Shown in pieces: positions 62,764-64,000 of a stretch of 64,000 nt of DNA. Source of the DNA: Siphonodentalium dalli (Eukaryota; Mollusca; Scaphopoda; Gadilida; Siphonodentaliidae); NCBI GenBank assembly GCA_032622095.1, contig CP136069.1, positions 83,042,958 to 83,106,957 on the forward strand. The letters run 5' to 3'. Position 1 is the first letter of the stretch; every line of letters starts with the position of its first letter. The position numbers and the translations under genes were made by a program. The notes below the pieces were generated by a model that had not been told where the DNA came from, did no database searches, and saw only the letters and a list, made by a program, of their open reading frames with translations.

Positions 62764-63988
62764 ACAAGAGATGGACTGTCGTCCGGTGCATACCCCCTCA
62801 TGGCATACCGCCTAGTGTGGGCACATCTATAACTTATGATGGCTAGACTCAGACATATGGACCCAGAAATCAGCATTTTCATATAAACAAAGATGAATAA
62901 CTATAGAACAAAAAACCAAAACAAACATTTGAATGTGCCATTAAATGTCCTCATAGTGGTGAACATCCATACAAAATTTTATTGAGATCCAAGCATTACT
63001 GTTCAAGTTATGAGCTGAACAGACATCGGTTGGATCAAACAGCCAACATTTCCAGATAAACAAAGATGAATTACTCTAGAATGGAAAATCAGAACAGAAC
63101 AATGGAACCCCCTATTGAATGTCCTCATAGCAGTGAACATCTATACCAAATTCCATTGAGATCCCAGGACAACTGTTGAAGTTACGACATGAACAGACAC
63201 CAGACGGACCAAAAAGCCAACATTTCCAGATGAACAAATATGAATAACTCTAGAATGGAAAAGCGGAACAAAACGATGGAACCCTCTTTTTAATGTCCTC
63301 ATAGTAGTGAACATCCATACCAAATCCCATTGAGATCCCAGTACAACTGTCAAAGTTACGACATGAACAGACACCAGATGAACCAAAAAGCCAACATTTC
63401 CAGATGAACAAAGATGTATAACTCTAGAATGGAAAAACCGAACAAAACGATGGAACCCTCTATTGAATGCCCTCATAGTAGTGAACATCCATACAAAATT
63501 TCATTGAGATCCGAGCATTACTGTTCAGGTTATGACATGAACAGACACCAGATGGACCAAAAATCCAACATTTCGAGATAAACAAAGATGAATAACTCTA
63601 GAATGGAAAATCCGAACAAAACGATGGAACCCTCTTTTTAATGTCCTCATAGTTGTGAACATCCACACCAAATTTGGTTGAAATCCCAGCACAACTGTTG
63701 AAGTTACGACATGAACAGACACCAGACGGACCAAAAAGCCACTATTTCCAGATAAACAAAGATGAATAACTCTAGAATGGAAAATCCAAACAAAACGATG
63801 GAACCCTCTATTTAATGTCCTCATAATAGTGAACATCCATACCTAATTTCATTGAGATCCGAGCACTACTGTTCATGTTATGACACGAACAGACATCGGA
63901 CGGACGTACGGACTCACGCACGGACGGACGGACGGACAGGTGCAAAACAGTATACCCCCCTTTTTTTTTTAAAAGGGGGTATAATAAC
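62764..63988 (-). mobile_element. Helentron-like element with 174-bp tandem core
   Basis: The left end is ACAAGAG, as in the element at 38754, followed by 'gcataccccct'. The core has repeats of exactly 174 bp, marked by GTGAAC at 62959, 63133, 63307, 63481, 63655 and 63829. A GGAC/ACGG microsatellite (about 63897-63940) and a terminal stem-loop (63950-63986, GTATACCCCCC ... GGGGGTATA) ending ATAATAA follow. Units A and B show the site without the element ('caatacaagagagaacc' near 50009), with about five target bases missing in the filled site. Because 174 is divisible by 3, open frames persist on the minus strand, but they are not genes. Confidence 0.78.
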
Positions 63989-64000
63989 CAACTTCATGGT

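Noticed and set aside
63141-63836. Two minus-strand frames of 103-115 codons
   Set aside because: The 174-bp repeat is a multiple of three, so a frame stays open by periodicity; the peptide repeats every 58 residues.

Overview
The window looks like assembled genomic DNA from an animal, most likely a mollusc and probably a bivalve. It has spliced-exon signals, AATAAA polyadenylation signals, the terminal exon of the ribosomal stalk protein P0, and many short DNA-transposon and Helentron-like repeats with ACGG-type microsatellites and stem-loop ends, as known from bivalves (the 'pearl' type). There are no operons or bacterial genes. The organism assignment is inference. Most of the sequence is repeat, and only a few short stretches look protein-coding.

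Region 1 (1-20672) is one uninterrupted satellite array of about 825 copies of a 25-bp unit, with higher-order repeats of about 1.6-1.8 kb. All long reading frames there are by-products of the repeat. It runs into a 100-N scaffold gap (20673-20772).

Region 2 (20773-38411) is a large tandem duplication. Copy 1 (20773-29605) and copy 2 (31110-38411) each carry one methyltransferase-like gene with a likely 5'-UTR splice acceptor, and each copy is broken by different small indels. Copy 1 has a 2.2-kb block absent from copy 2. Copy 2 has two insertions of one piggyBac-like MITE at TTAA, each with its empty site preserved in copy 1. Between the copies lies a GC-rich tandem array (29611-30420).

Region 3 (38412-47874) is mostly AT-rich repeat. 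It contains a Helentron-like element, a small coding-like island (39.6-40.3 kb) with a minus-strand terminal exon of unknown function, a TIR element (41.3-42.3 kb), a 1.2-kb hAT-like element carrying only a zinc-finger ORF (45.06-46.26 kb), and the last exon of RPLP0 on the minus strand (47539-47691). A hAT-like end lies about 22 bp from that exon's splice acceptor.

Region 4 (47875-64000) is a nested duplication. Two almost identical 5.23-kb tandem units (47875-53105 and 53115-58343) each hold a decayed BED-finger fragment and a first coding exon encoding a signal peptide. A more diverged, rearranged third partial copy follows (60358-62763). A Helentron-like element with 174-bp internal repeats closes the window (62764-63988). 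No upstream RPLP0 exon and no second exon of the secreted protein could be found.
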